Assembly: GCF_027744825.2 (NCBI RefSeq)
Contig: NC_071335.1
Span: 32,439,501-32,503,500, forward strand
Length of the DNA: 64,000 bases
Source of the DNA: Synchiropus splendidus
Taxonomy: Eukaryota; Chordata; Actinopteri; Syngnathiformes; Callionymidae
Direction of reading: 5' to 3'
In this document: in pieces, positions 41,996 through 52,654 of the stretch
How positions within the stretch are numbered: position 1 is the first letter of the stretch
Layout of the letters: the number at the start of each line of letters is the position of its first letter
Program-made: the position numbers and the translations under genes
Notes under the pieces: model-generated
Seen by the model: only the letters and a program-made list of their open reading frames with translations
The model's database searches: none
What the model was told of the DNA's origin: nothing

Positions 41996-42631
41996 ATGCC
42001 CAATGAGAACATCACCAGCGAAGGAAAAGACCCAGAATTCATCTCTGATGACATAGTGAGTAAACAGACAGTCTGTGAAGAACATCTGTTGATCCCCCGC
42101 TGTTCTTCAGGTCGCCTCCATCTCCATCGACGACATTATTGAAAACGTCAACAGCGACGACAAGGAAGCGCAGACCAAAGGATGTCAAGCCCTGGAGGCT
42201 CTAATCAACCTGCTGCAGGTGAAGGATGCCAAGGTCATCCTGGTGATCCTGGATGCCATCAACAACATGTTCCTGGTGAGATTCGAACACTGAAGTTGAA
42301 TGGGGCATTTGTATTTATCGCTGCCTTTTCCCTCCAGGCGGCAGAGAAGCTGGGCGAGATCGAAAAACTGAGGCTGCTTGTTGAAAAGCTCGGAGGACTG
42401 GATCGAATAGAGTTGCTTCAGAACCATGACAATGAGCTGGTGTACCAGGCAGCGCTCAACGTCATTGAGAAATATTTCAGTGATGTGAGCGATATGAAAA
42501 GCGAGCCAGTCGCTTATTGGCATTTTAATCTTCCAACTTTGTTGCAGGACAATGCCGACTGTCTCGAGGTCGAAGCGACTAAAGACGCCTTTGTGTTCGG
42601 GACTCCTGAGAATCAAACGTTTCAATTTTAA
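41996..42631 (+). CDS. kpna7-like mini-gene (copy A, internally deleted importin alpha)
   Basis: Exons 41996-42055, 42111-42275, 42338-42484 and 42548-42631 give 456 nt (151 aa, TAA) with good splice sites. Compared with full copy C, the start codon is kept but exon 1 runs directly into the end of exon 2 ([10 protein letters not shown]), removing the basic IBB cluster. Exon 3 ([14 protein letters not shown]...CQA) is joined inside the exon to the end of exon 10 ([20 protein letters not shown]), removing most of the armadillo array with both NLS-binding sites. The last ARM ([11 protein letters not shown]...KYFSD) and the acidic C-terminus ending FQF remain. In importin alpha the C-terminal repeat binds the exporter CAS/CSE1L, so a product could at most bind CAS. 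It may instead be an unexpressed remnant; the intact frame, start context and AATAAA argue for keeping it as a candidate gene. Confidence 0.6.
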
Positions 42632-42647
42632 CATCTTGTTTTTCAAC

Positions 42648-42653
42648 AATAAA
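42648..42653 (+). terminator. Poly(A) signal of copy A
   Basis: AATAAA 17 bases after the TAA; the same short spacing is seen in copy B. Confidence 0.6.
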
Positions 42654-43297
42654 AAAAAATGTGGATATTATCTCTCTTCAGACATGTGCAGCTCCTGACT
42701 TGTAATGGTTTACTTTTAGTTCCTCATTTAACTGGCTAAAATGATTCACACTTTTTTATCATATGAAGTGCAACAACTTACAACAAATTTTAATTTAAAT
42801 TAGCCCATAGTTTCAAAAGGAAATGGTTTCAAACTGAAGTAACTACTCCCTGCCAACTGCATCACAGAAGTTTCATAGCACGCCTCACTTGTACTGTACC
42901 TTTAAACTGGTTAGGAATGGCACAACCTGCTTCACACAGGGAAGTTTCAGGATTTTAGAGTCGCTGTTTTGTACTAGAAAATGACTTTCATTTGACTGGA
43001 AGGAAATGGTTAAGAGCTAATGTGACATTCAAAAAAGCTTTTAATGGCCCTTTCACGTTGTTTCTTCATAAATATTTTTCATATTTTTCCATTTTTGTGT
43101 TGGGCATGTAGCGGTTTCGGGCCATATTGCAGGTCCGGTGTTGTCCAGAACATCAGCATCATTATTAAAACAAAGAAATTCCAGCTGCACCGGAAGCAGC
43201 TGACATCAATCACAGCTCATCAGACTCACCTGCAGCACCTGTTAAAACCCGCCATGCTTCCTCGGCTCGTCCCCCGACGGTCCAGTCCACCGCCATC

Positions 43298-46200
43298 ATG
43301 CCCACCAGGAACATCACCGGCGAACGACTCTCTAAGTTCAAGAATAAAGGCAAAGGCCCGGCTGTAATACAGGCAACATCTTCAAGGTAACGCCGCCATT
43401 TTGGCAGCACTAACGTCACCTCTGCTCATTCGTTCACAGAAACTTCGCGACAAGAGAATCTCCGAGTGCGTGGAGCTGCGTAAAGCCCACAAGGATGAAA
43501 ACCTTCTGAAAAGGAGGAATATAAAGTTGTCTTCGTTCCCGGATGAGGAAGCTCTGTCTCCAGAGTTCGTCCCCGACGACGTGGTGAGTTCACGGACAGT
43601 CCGTGAAGAACATCTAGTGACCCCCTGCTGCTCTTCAGGTCGCCTCCATCTCCATCGATGACATTATTGAAAACGTCAACAGCGACGACAGGGAAGCGCA
43701 GACCAGAGGATGTCAAGCTGCAAGGTGACATCAGCTCACCTTTCAATTTGTAGACCTTTTTTGAAAGTTTTTGCACAATAATCTGGACACACTTAAACGC
43801 CACGTGTAACAGGACTCGGGGATGCTTTATTTCAGAACCGTTAACCACCAACAACCAAATACAAAGGGAAAAACGAAGCTTTGCTGAATGGTTTTGTAAT
43901 AGTTGGATTAGTAACATTTTAATATGAACAATGCGTTCACATTAAATGACTAGAATAACCAAAATGTACATGGAGTTCTTGGTCCGTGTTCCACATTTTA
44001 GTAAAACCTCCAAACTGTTATAAATGTTTCTTCTATTGACCTTTATAGATGCTGGATTTAGTTTACTTGTAAATCAAACAATTGAAGATAACACTTGAAT
44101 TGCAGCAGTATTTCAGTTTTGCTAAAGTCCTGAGCTCTTGTCTCTGCAGAAAGTTGCTTTCGCACGAGCGCAACCCTCCACTGAAGGAGATCATTGATGC
44201 TGGTCTTCTGTCCCGCTTCGTCCTCTTCCTGGGCATGGACGATGAGCCCAAGCTTCAGTTCGAAGCGGCATGGGCTCTGACCAACATCGCATCCTGGCAC
44301 GCGCAGCAGGTGGGGCTGCTTTCTTCCTGTCGGGGAGAATCCAAGTTGACTTTGTCATGTGCAGGTGGTGGAGCATGGGGCGGTTCCTAGCTTCATTGCT
44401 TTGCTGTCCTCTCCTCGGCTGCACATCAGTGAGCAGGCTGTTTGGGCTCTTGGGAATATTGCAGGTGAGGCATCTACCGTTGCTATGGCTGTTAGCGGCG
44501 ACTCCGCACGCACGCACGCACGCACGCAAATGTTTGTCGTTCCCTGACAGGTGATGGTCCAGTGTACAGAGACGTCCTGATCGACTGTAACGTCATCCCG
44601 GCTTTATTGGCCCGAATCTCCCCAGAGACACCGGTGAGTTTGGCTACAGGTCTGAGTGTTTAACGTAAAGTCAGACACCTGATTTAAATCTAACCTCAAA
44701 ACAATTTTCCATCAATGAAGCGAAGGTTAGGCTCTTAAGATTGAATGATTTGGGGTTTTTTTTTTTTTTCTCCCTTTTTAGATTGGTTATCTGAGGAACC
44801 TGACGTGGACATTGTCCAACCTGTGCAGGTACAAGAACCCATTCCCTCCACTGTCCGCAGTCCAGCAGGTGAATTAAGGAGCGTCACTTCAGCTGTGCTT
44901 TCAAAGATTATAGACTAATGAGTTTGGCTTTACCCTTCAGCTGCTTCCATCGTTGAACCAGCTGCTTCACTTGACTGACAAGCATGTCCTGTCTGACGCC
45001 TGCTGGGCCATCTCCTACCTCACTGATGGGGATAATGGCCGCATCGAGCGTGTGGTCAGCAATGGGATAGTTCCTCGACTGGTGGAGCTCATGACCCACA
45101 AGGAGCTCAGTGTCACGGTAACATCCGCTCTGAAGAATTTTTTTTTAATTTAAACTATTGTCAGTGACTGGTTCTGCAGAGTGAGCGATGCGCAGCTAGG
45201 GATGCAAACCATGTGTGAAAGTTGATCTAAGAACAATAAAGTAAGCAAGAGTGTAGTTTTAACCGGCCTCTAAATCGGCCCTCAGACTCCAGCTCTGCGT
45301 TCTATCGGAAACATCGTAAGTGGCTCTGACCCGCAGACCCAAACAGCCATCGACGCGGGCGTCCTCAACATTCTTCCGCAGCTGATGAGGCACAAAAAGG
45401 CCACCGTCCAGAAGGAAGCAGCCTTGGCTCTGTCCAACATCGCTGCTGGTCCACATAAACAGATCCAGCAGCTCATCACGTGTGGCCTGCTCCCCCCGCT
45501 GGTGGAACTGCTGAGATATGTAGCTACAAGCTTCAGTTCAAAGTGATCATGGTTAAATGTGTACTCCGAGTGAACATCTCATGCATGTCTGCAGGGAGAT
45601 TTCAAGACTCAGAGGGAAGCAGTGTGGGCAGTGACGAACTTCGCCAGCGTTGGCACTGTTGAGCAGGTGGTGCAGTTGGTCCAGTCTGGTGCCCTGGAGG
45701 CTATAATCAACCTGCTGCAGGTGAAGGATGCCATGGTCATCCTGGTGATCCTGGATGCCATCAATAAAATGTTCCTGGTGAGATTCCAACATTGAAGTTT
45801 AATGGGGCGTTTATTTATCGCTGCCTTTTCCCTCCAGGCGGCAGAGAAGCTGGGCGAGATCGAAAAATTGTCTGAGTTTAAGAATAAAGCAAAAGACCCA
45901 GAATTCATCTATGATGACATAGTGAGTAAACAGACAGTCTGTGAAGAACATCTGTTGAGCCCCCGCTGTTCTTCAGGTCGCCTCCATCTCCAACATGATT
46001 GAAAACGTCAACAGCGGCGACAGGGAAGCGCAGACCAAAGGATGTCAAGCCCTGGTGACTCTAATCAACCTGCTGAAGGTGAAGGATGCCAAGGTCATCC
46101 TGGCGATCCTGGATGCCATCAACATGTTCCTGGTGAGATTCGAACACTGAAGTTGAATGGGGCATTTGTATTTATCGCTACCTTTTCCCTCCAGGCGGCA

Positions 46201-46488
46201 GAGAAGCTGGGCGAGATCGAAAAACTGAGGCTGCTTGTTGAAAAGCTCGGGGGACTGGATCGAATAAAGTTGCTTCAGAACCATGACAATGAGCTGGTGT
46301 ACCAGGCAGCGCTCAACGTCATTGAGAAATATTTCAGTGATGTGAGCGATATGAAAAGCGAGCCAGTCGCTTATTGGCATTTTAATCTTCCAACTTTGTT
46401 GCAGGACAATGACGACTGTCTCGAGGTCGAAGCGACTAAAGACGCCTTTGTGTTCGGGACTCCTGAGAATCAAATGTTTCAATTTTAA
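43298..46488 (+). CDS. kpna7-like chimeric importin alpha (copy B)
   Basis: Fourteen exons: 43298-43363, 43440-43583, 43639-43724, 44150-44309, 44365-44464, 44551-44633, 44782-44868, 44941-45117, 45286-45519, 45595-45777, 45838-45921, 45977-46132, 46195-46341, 46405-46488. They total 1791 nt (596 aa, TAA) in frame. Exons 1-10 encode the IBB domain and ARM array as in copy C. Exon 11 starts normally ([11 protein letters not shown]) but at 45870/45871 switches to exon-1-like [12 protein letters not shown] and an exon-2 end (IYDDI). Exon 12 then repeats [12 protein letters not shown] joined to a second copy of the penultimate ARM, and exons 13-14 give the normal C-terminus. The protein is thus a full-length body plus an A-type tail. 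Two body changes touch the NLS grooves: three residues are missing after WALTNIAS, and residue 348 is Leu where C has Trp. Function is uncertain; the intact frame is what the sequence shows. Confidence 0.7.
44506..44528. repeat. (GCAC)n microsatellite in copy B intron 5
   Basis: Tandem CGCA units at the site where copy C has a pure CA repeat. Confidence 0.85.
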
Positions 46489-46504
46489 CATCTTGTTGTT
46501 CAAC

Positions 46505-46510
46505 AATAAA
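46505..46510 (+). terminator. Poly(A) signal of copy B
   Basis: AATAAA 17 bases after the TAA, as in copy A. Confidence 0.6.
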
Positions 46511-47168
46511 AAAAATACATTTTCACAATGTGGATATTATCTCTCTTCAGACATGTGCAGTAACCTCCTGACTTGTAATGGTTTACTTTTAGTTCCTCAT
46601 TTAACTGGCTAAAATGATTCACACTTTTTTATCATATGAAGTGCAACAACTTATGAAATTTTAATTTCAATTAGCCCATAGTTTCAAAAGGAAATGGTTT
46701 CAAACTGAAGTAACTACTCCCTGCCAACTGCATCACAGAAGTTTCATAGCACGCCTCACTTGTACTGTACCTTTAAACTGGTTAGGAATGGCACAACCTG
46801 CTTCACACAGGAAAGTTTCAGGATTTTAGAGTCGCTGTTTTGTACTAGAAAATGACTTTCATTTGACTGGAAGGAAATGGTTAAGAGCTAATGTGACATT
46901 CAAAAAAGCTTTTAATGGCCCTTTCACGTTGTTTCTTCATAAATATTTTTCATATTTTTCCATTTTTGTGTTGGGCATGTAGCGGTTTCGGGCCATATTG
47001 CAGGTCCGGTGTTGTCCAGAACATCAGCATCATTATTAAAACAAAGAAATTCCAGCTGCACCGGAAGCAGCTGACATCAATCACAGCTCATCAGACTCAC
47101 CTGCAGCACCAGTTAAAACCCGCCATGCTTCCTCGCCTCGTCCCCCGACGGTCCAGTCCACCGCCATC

Positions 47169-50008
47169 ATGCCCACCAGGAACATCACCGGCGAACGACT
47201 CTCTAAGTTCAAAAATAAAGGCAAAGACCCGGCTGTAATACAGGCAACATCTGCAAGGTAACGCCGCCATTTTGGCAGCACTAACGTCACCTCTGCTCAT
47301 TCGTTCACAGAAACTTCGCGACAAGAGAATCTCCGAGTGCGTGGAGCTGCGTAAAGCCCACAAGGATGAAAACTTTCTGAAAAGGAGGAATATAAAGTTG
47401 TCTTCGTTCCCGGATGAGGAAGCTCTGTCTCCAGAGTTCGTCCCCGACGACGTGGTGAGTTCACGGACAGTCCGTGAAGAACATCTAGTGACCCCCTGCT
47501 GCTCTTCAGGTCGCCTCCATCTCCATCGATGACATTATTGAAAACGTCAACAGCGACGACAGGGAAGCGCAGACCAGAGGATGTCAAGCTGCAAGGTGAC
47601 ATCAGCTCACCTTTCAATTTGTAGACCTTTTTTGAAAGTTTTTGCACAATAATCTGGACACACTTAAACGCCACGTGTAACAGGACTCGGGGATGCTTTA
47701 TTTCAGAACCGTTAACCACCAACAACCAAATACAAAGGGAAAAACGAAGCTTTGCTGAATGGTTTTGTAATAGTTGGATTAGTAACATTTTAATATGAAC
47801 AATGCGTTCACATTAAATGACTAGAATAACCAAAATCTACATGGAGTTCTTGGTCCGTGTTCCACATTTTAGTAAAACCTCCAAACTGTTATAAATGTTT
47901 CTTCTATTGACCTTTATAGATGCTGGATTTAGTTTACTTGTAAATCAAACAATTGAAGATAACACTTGAATTGCAGCAGTATTTCAGTTTTGCTAAAGTC
48001 CTGAGCTCTTGTCGCTGCAGAAAGTTGCTTTCGCACGAGCGCAACCCTCCACTGAAGGAGATCATTGATGCTGGTCTTCTGTCCCGCTTCGTCCTCTTCC
48101 TGGGCATGGACGATGAGCCCACGCTTCAGTTCGAAGCGGCATGGGCTCTGACCAACGTCGCCTCAGGAGCATCCTGGCACACGCAGCAGGTGGGGCTGCT
48201 TTCTTCCTGTCGGGGAGAATCCAAGTTGACTTTGTCATGTGCAGGTGGTGGAGCATGGGGCGGTTCCTAGCTTCATTGCTTTGCTGTCCTCTCCTCGGCT
48301 GCACATCAGTGAGCAGGCTGTTTGGGCTCTTGGGAATATTGCAGGTGAGGCATCTACCGTTGCTATGGCTGTTAGCGGCGACTCCACACACACACACACA
48401 CACACACACAAATGTTTGTCGTTCCCTGACAGGTGATGGTCCAGTGTACAGAGACGTCCTGATCGACTGTAACGTCATCCCGGCTTTACTGGCCCGAATC
48501 TCCCCAGAGACACCGGTGAGTTTGGCTACAGGTCTGAGTGTTTAACGTAAAGTCAGACACCTGATTTAAATCTAACCTCAAAACAATTTTCCATCAATGA
48601 AGCGAAGGTTAGGCTCTTAAGATTGAATGATTTGGAGTTTGTTTTTTTTTTCTCCCTTTTAGATTGGTTATCTGAGGAACCTGACGTGGACGTTGTCCAA
48701 CCTGTGCAGGTACAAGAACCCGTTCCCTCCACTGTCCGCAGTCCAGCAGGTGAATTAAGGAGCGTCACTTCAGCTGTGCTTTCAAAGATTATAGACTAAT
48801 GAGTTTGGCTTTACCCTTCAGCTGCTTCCATCGTTGATCCAGCTGCTTCACTTGACTGACAAGCATGTCCTGTCTGACGCCTGCTGGGCCATCTCCTACC
48901 TCACTGATGGGGATAATGACCGCATCGAGATTGTGGTCAGGACTGGGATAGTTCCTCGACTGGTGGAGCTCATGACCCACAAGGAGCTCAGTGTCACGGT
49001 AACATCTGCTCTGAAGATTTTTTTTTAATTTAAACTATTGTCAGTGACTGGTTCTGCAGAGTGAGCGATGCGCAGCCAGGGAAGCAAACCATGTGTGAAA
49101 GTTGATCTAAGAACAAAGTAAGCAAGAGTGTAGTGTTAACCGGCCTCTAAATCGGCCCTCAGACTCCAGCTCTGCGTTCTATCGGAAACATCGTAAGTGG
49201 CTCTGACCTGCAGACCCAAACAGCCATCGACGCGGGCGTCCTCAACATTCTTCCGCAGCTGATGAGGCACAAAAAGGCCACCGTCCAGAAGGAAGCAGCC
49301 TGGGCTCTGTCCAATATCGCTGCTGGTCCATGTAAACAGATCCAGCAGCTCATCACGTGTGGCCTGCTCCCCCCGCTGGTGGAACTGCTGAGAAATGTAG
49401 CTACAAGCTTCAGTTCAAAGTGATCATGGTTAAATGTGTACTCCGAGTGAACATCTCATGCGTGTCTGCAGGGAGATTTCAAGACTCAGAGGGAAGCAGT
49501 GTGGGCAGTGACGAACTTCACCAGCGGTGGCACTGTTGAGCAGGTGGTGCAGTTGGTCCAGTCTGGTGCCCTGGAGGCTATAATCAACCTGCTGCAGGTG
49601 AAGGATGCCAAGGTCATCCTGGTGATCCTGGATGCCATCAATAACATGTTCCTGGTGAGATTCCAACATTGAAGTTTAATGGGGCGTTTATTTATCGCTG
49701 CCTTTTCCCTCCAGGCGGCAGAGAAGCTGGGTGAGATCGAAAAATTGAGCCTGCTTGTTGAAGAGCTCGGAGGACTGGATCGCATCGAGTTGCTTCAGAA
49801 CCATGACAATGAGCTGGTGTACCAGGCAGCGCACAACCTCATTGAAAAATATTTCAGTGATGTGAGTAATATGAAAAGCGAACCAGTCGCCTGTTAGCAT
49901 TTTAATCTTCCAACTTTGTTGCAGGACAATGCCGACTGTCTTGAGGTCGAAGCGACTAAAGACGCCTTTGTGTTCAAGACTCCTCAGAATCAAACATTTC
50001 AATTTTAA
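47169..50008 (+). CDS. kpna7: kpna7-like importin subunit alpha (copy C, complete)
   Basis: Adaptor that binds classical NLS cargo and importin beta for nuclear import; KPNA7 is the oocyte/early-embryo form. Twelve exons: 47169-47234, 47311-47454, 47510-47595, 48021-48189, 48245-48344, 48433-48515, 48663-48749, 48822-48998, 49163-49396, 49472-49654, 49715-49861, 49925-50008. They give 1560 nt (519 aa, TAA) with matching phases. Exon 1 uses the weak donor GCT|GTAATA, because the tempting AAG|GTAACG site would shift frame. The IBB has [10 protein letters not shown] and the KRRN cluster (46-49). ARM repeats carry the W...N pairs (WALTN, WALGN, WTLSN, WAISY, WALSN, WAVTN). The acidic tail is short and ends FQF. 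Assignment to kpna7 over kpna2 rests on MPT at the start and on [15 protein letters not shown] and [13 protein letters not shown], which are closer to KPNA7 as I recall it. An out-of-frame upstream ATG 44 bases before the start overlaps it. Confidence 0.88.
48384..48411. repeat. (CA)n microsatellite in copy C intron 5
   Basis: About fourteen CA units, at the site of the GCAC repeat in copy B. Confidence 0.9.
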
Positions 50009-50020
50009 CATGTTTTTCAA

Positions 50021-50039
50021 AATAAATTTCAACAATAAA
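50021..50039 (+). terminator. Two poly(A) signals of copy C
   Basis: AATAAA at 50021-50026 and 50034-50039, within 35 bases of the stop codon. Confidence 0.6.
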
Positions 50040-50477
50040 TAATTTTTCACAATTGTGAATATTCTCTTTTCAGACATGTGGGGTAACCTGACTTGTAATG
50101 TACTTTTGGTTCTTAATTTAACTGGCTAAGATGATTCAGATGGAATTTAGCAAAGCTGTCAAGCATCAGACTGGACACTCAAGCTGCATTTTGAATCATG
50201 TAAATGAAGTGCAACTTGAACTATGAAATTTTAATTTCAATTAGCCCATAGTTTCAAAGGGAATGGTTCCTAACAAGTTTCACAAACTGAAGTGACTACT
50301 CCCTGCCAATGGCAGCATCACAGAAGTTTCATAGCACGCCTCACTTGTACTGTACCTTTAAACTGGTTAGGAATGGCACAACCTGCTTCACACAGGAAAC
50401 AGTTTCAGGATTTTAGAATCTCTTATCTGGATAACATGACTGGAAGGAAGGGTTAAGCGCTAATGTGACAAAAAGCT

Positions 50478-50483
50478 TTTATT
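50478..50483 (-). terminator. xpa: Possible xpa poly(A) signal
   Basis: TTTATT on the plus strand, AATAAA on the minus strand, about 370 bases after the xpa stop. It falls close to the end of the importin 3' flank, so the two genes would converge tail to tail. Confidence 0.4.
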
Positions 50484-50850
50484 TAAACATGATCTATTTT
50501 ATATTATCCAGCTGCTGGTGAGCAACAGTACATATGACAATGCAATATGAAAAACAGCCCTGAGTTCTGACTTTGGACAAGATCATTTCCTGATGCAAGG
50601 AGAATCGTCTGATATGGTCCCGTAATACTTATTGCTTTGGATGAGATTGGTCTGATCTCATTACACAAGTGTAGAATCTAGTCAGTTACATGTACAAGGA
50701 TTTCATACACATCATTCCGGTCCATAAAGTAAGTTGAAGGCAGTTCTGTGGAGGACAAGGATCTTTGCTGCTCTCCACTGCAGCATGTTTGATAAATACA
50801 AACTGCATTTGTTTCTGGTCAGTGGGGGGGAAAAAACTGGAGGCAGGCAT

Positions 50851-52509
50851 CTACATCTTCTCATAAGTGAGTTCATGTCCACAGGTGCTGCAGGTTTTCT
50901 TGTACAGGTCCTCATCTGGGTCCACCACTTCCTCTGCTCCGTATTGATGTTGGTGAGCGCTGGTGTTTTTTGTCCACAGACTGCTCCTCACGGTCTTGCG
51001 TAACTCTGACAAACGCATGTGGAGCACAAAAGTAGTTACAGTTAGGACTGCAGTAATGGATTATTTTAGTAGTCGAGTATTCCATCAATTATTCGGACAA
51101 CTAAAAAAATATGAAACATCGTTCTAAGGAAACTGCCGAACAGGTGACAGGTTCTCACATCGAGAGCAAAATAAGTACATAATCTGTGAATGAAAAATTC
51201 TCAAGTTATGATCGATATTGTCACTTGGACCCAATAAACATCACATCAAATGTGTTACTAAAACAGTCTCATCCACTGCTGTCAAATATGGGATTAGGAT
51301 TTTAGAACAATAAACATGCTTCATATGAGTTGATTTACTTCACATGTTTTGCCACAGAACAGTGCAGCTCCAACTATTGCCCAATTACATGTAAAACTTT
51401 TTTTCCCACAAACCTTCCATACAATGACACAAAGCCACACAACAGTTACTTGAGTAATACATTCAGCTCTAGAAATGATTGTTAACCAATTGGACATGAT
51501 TAAAAAGGGAACAAACCTTTAACTTTCTTATTGAAGCGTTTTTGCTTCTGCACTTCTCTGTTCTCCTCTCTCGTCTCCTTGGCTTCCTCCAGAGCTTCCT
51601 CCGAACCCCAAACCTCCATGCTCCTCTTCTCCACCTGGAATACAATACACATCCCTTTATCAAGTGGCAGTCTAATTTGAAATATACAGAAAACAAGCCA
51701 TGCATTCAGCAACTACCTGCAGTTTGAGATAGAGCTTCATGTCCCCCCACCGAGAGTTGTGTGGGTTTTTCCTCAGTATGAACCTGAGGGGAGGTTCCCT
51801 CTTGTCCAGGTCGCAGTCCTTCAGAAGGTAACTCTGTTTGGCTTCAGTTCGGGAGATCAGCTTGTGTTTTTCAACATTGTCTCTGGAGATCAACAGGAAA
51901 AAGCATGTAGATCGACACTTTCCAAGTAGTTCAAGAAAATCGATAGAGAGAGGTTGAGAGAGAAACAGAAACTAATGTAGTTTTGCAAATCAGGTTTGCG
52001 ATCCACATCTGCTAGATCTGCTTTCCCTTCTACATTTCTGTATTACCTGCACTTGTCACAAACAGAGAGGTCAAAGCTGTTACTTAGGTAGGAGTCCATG
52101 AAAGGTTTCTGACAGTCATCACACACCAGGTAGTCTGGCTCTATGACCGGAGCTGTGAAACACACAGGACTCGACATCAACAACTGGAGGAGTGACGACA
52201 GGAGTACGTGCGTCTCTCTCCACACGTACCCGGCTGGTGCACCACCGGTTTGGTCTGCTGCTCTTCGTCACCGTCCTCCTCGTCAATGAAGAACCCGGCT
52301 CCAGAATCAATGGTCTTGGATATTTTTGCAGTGGTGGCGCCCTGCAGGGCGGACAGAGGGCGACTCGCGAGCCGGGCTTGGCGGAGCATCAACGCCTGCT
52401 GTCGGTTTCTTTCGATTTTAGCCCGCATGGCGGCAGAGAGCTCGGGCTTGGGGTTCTCCTCAGGCTCTGGTGCACCAGGATCAGCCGTGTCTGACTCTAG
52501 CGGGCCCAT
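50851..52509 (-). CDS. xpa: xpa: DNA damage recognition/verification factor XPA
   Basis: Zinc-finger scaffold of nucleotide excision repair; binds damaged DNA, RPA, TFIIH and ERCC1-XPF in the nucleus. Exons 52509-52230, 52152-52047, 51882-51717, 51634-51517 and 51005-50851 give 825 nt (274 aa, TAG), against 273 in human. Start chosen as MGPLESD: it begins the family-like acidic N-terminus, while the upstream in-frame ATG at 52617 gives unrelated sequence. The ERCC1-binding motif is [11 protein letters not shown] (69-79). The zinc finger is C104-x2-C107 and C125-x2-C128 (CDDC...CDKC). The DNA-binding domain follows with [34 protein letters not shown] and [11 protein letters not shown]. The TFIIH-binding C-terminus ends [14 protein letters not shown]. 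Human XPA has six exons; here the first two are one exon of 280 nt. Confidence 0.96.
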
Positions 52510-52654
52510 CGTGCAGCGACAACCTCCAACGCGTCTTGTGTTGTTGTCGTTACACAAGTGACAGCTGAGTGTTTCCGGAAGCTCTTCTTCGTTCGTTGCC
52601 ACACGTATCTTTATCACTCCTGGTGGTTAGGAAGAGCACTACACGAGTCCGGTC
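52510..52654. promoter_or_regulatory. Likely bidirectional promoter of xpa and a divergent transcript
   Basis: 145 bases separate the xpa start codon (minus strand) from a plus-strand ATG that opens two spliceable exons. The region is moderately G+C rich and lacks a TATA box on either strand. Inference from spacing only. Confidence 0.35.

Larger units (their letters stand above)
41720..43020 (+). repeat. Importin-alpha tandem unit A (short)
   Basis: First unit of the array. It has the common 5' flank from about 41720 (AATGGCCCTTT), the mini-gene, and the common 3' flank 42632-43020. That 3' flank is almost the same as 46489-46891. Confidence 0.85.
43021..46891 (+). repeat. Importin-alpha tandem unit B
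   Basis: Second unit, 3871 bp from its 5' flank to the same point of unit C (43044 corresponds to 46915). It is nearly identical to unit C from 43021 to about 45870. Beyond that it matches unit A instead, up to 46891. Confidence 0.9.
46892..50040 (+). repeat. Importin-alpha tandem unit C
   Basis: Third unit, containing the complete gene. Its 3' flank (about 50040-50470) is homologous to those of A and B but clearly more diverged, with small insertions. Confidence 0.9.

Noticed and set aside
42185..42649. 154-codon minus-strand open frame over copy A (and the same at 46045-46506)
   Set aside because: Antisense shadow of the importin exons; it appears in each copy only because the copies are duplicates.
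43364..43396. Alternative exon 1 donor AAG|GTAACG in copies B and C
   Set aside because: Better consensus than GCT|GTAATA, but joining it to exon 2 breaks the frame of the IBB domain, while the weaker site keeps it.
43426..43917. 163-codon minus-strand open frame, repeated at 47297-47788
   Set aside because: Antisense to exons 2 and 3 of copies B and C, with no independent homology.
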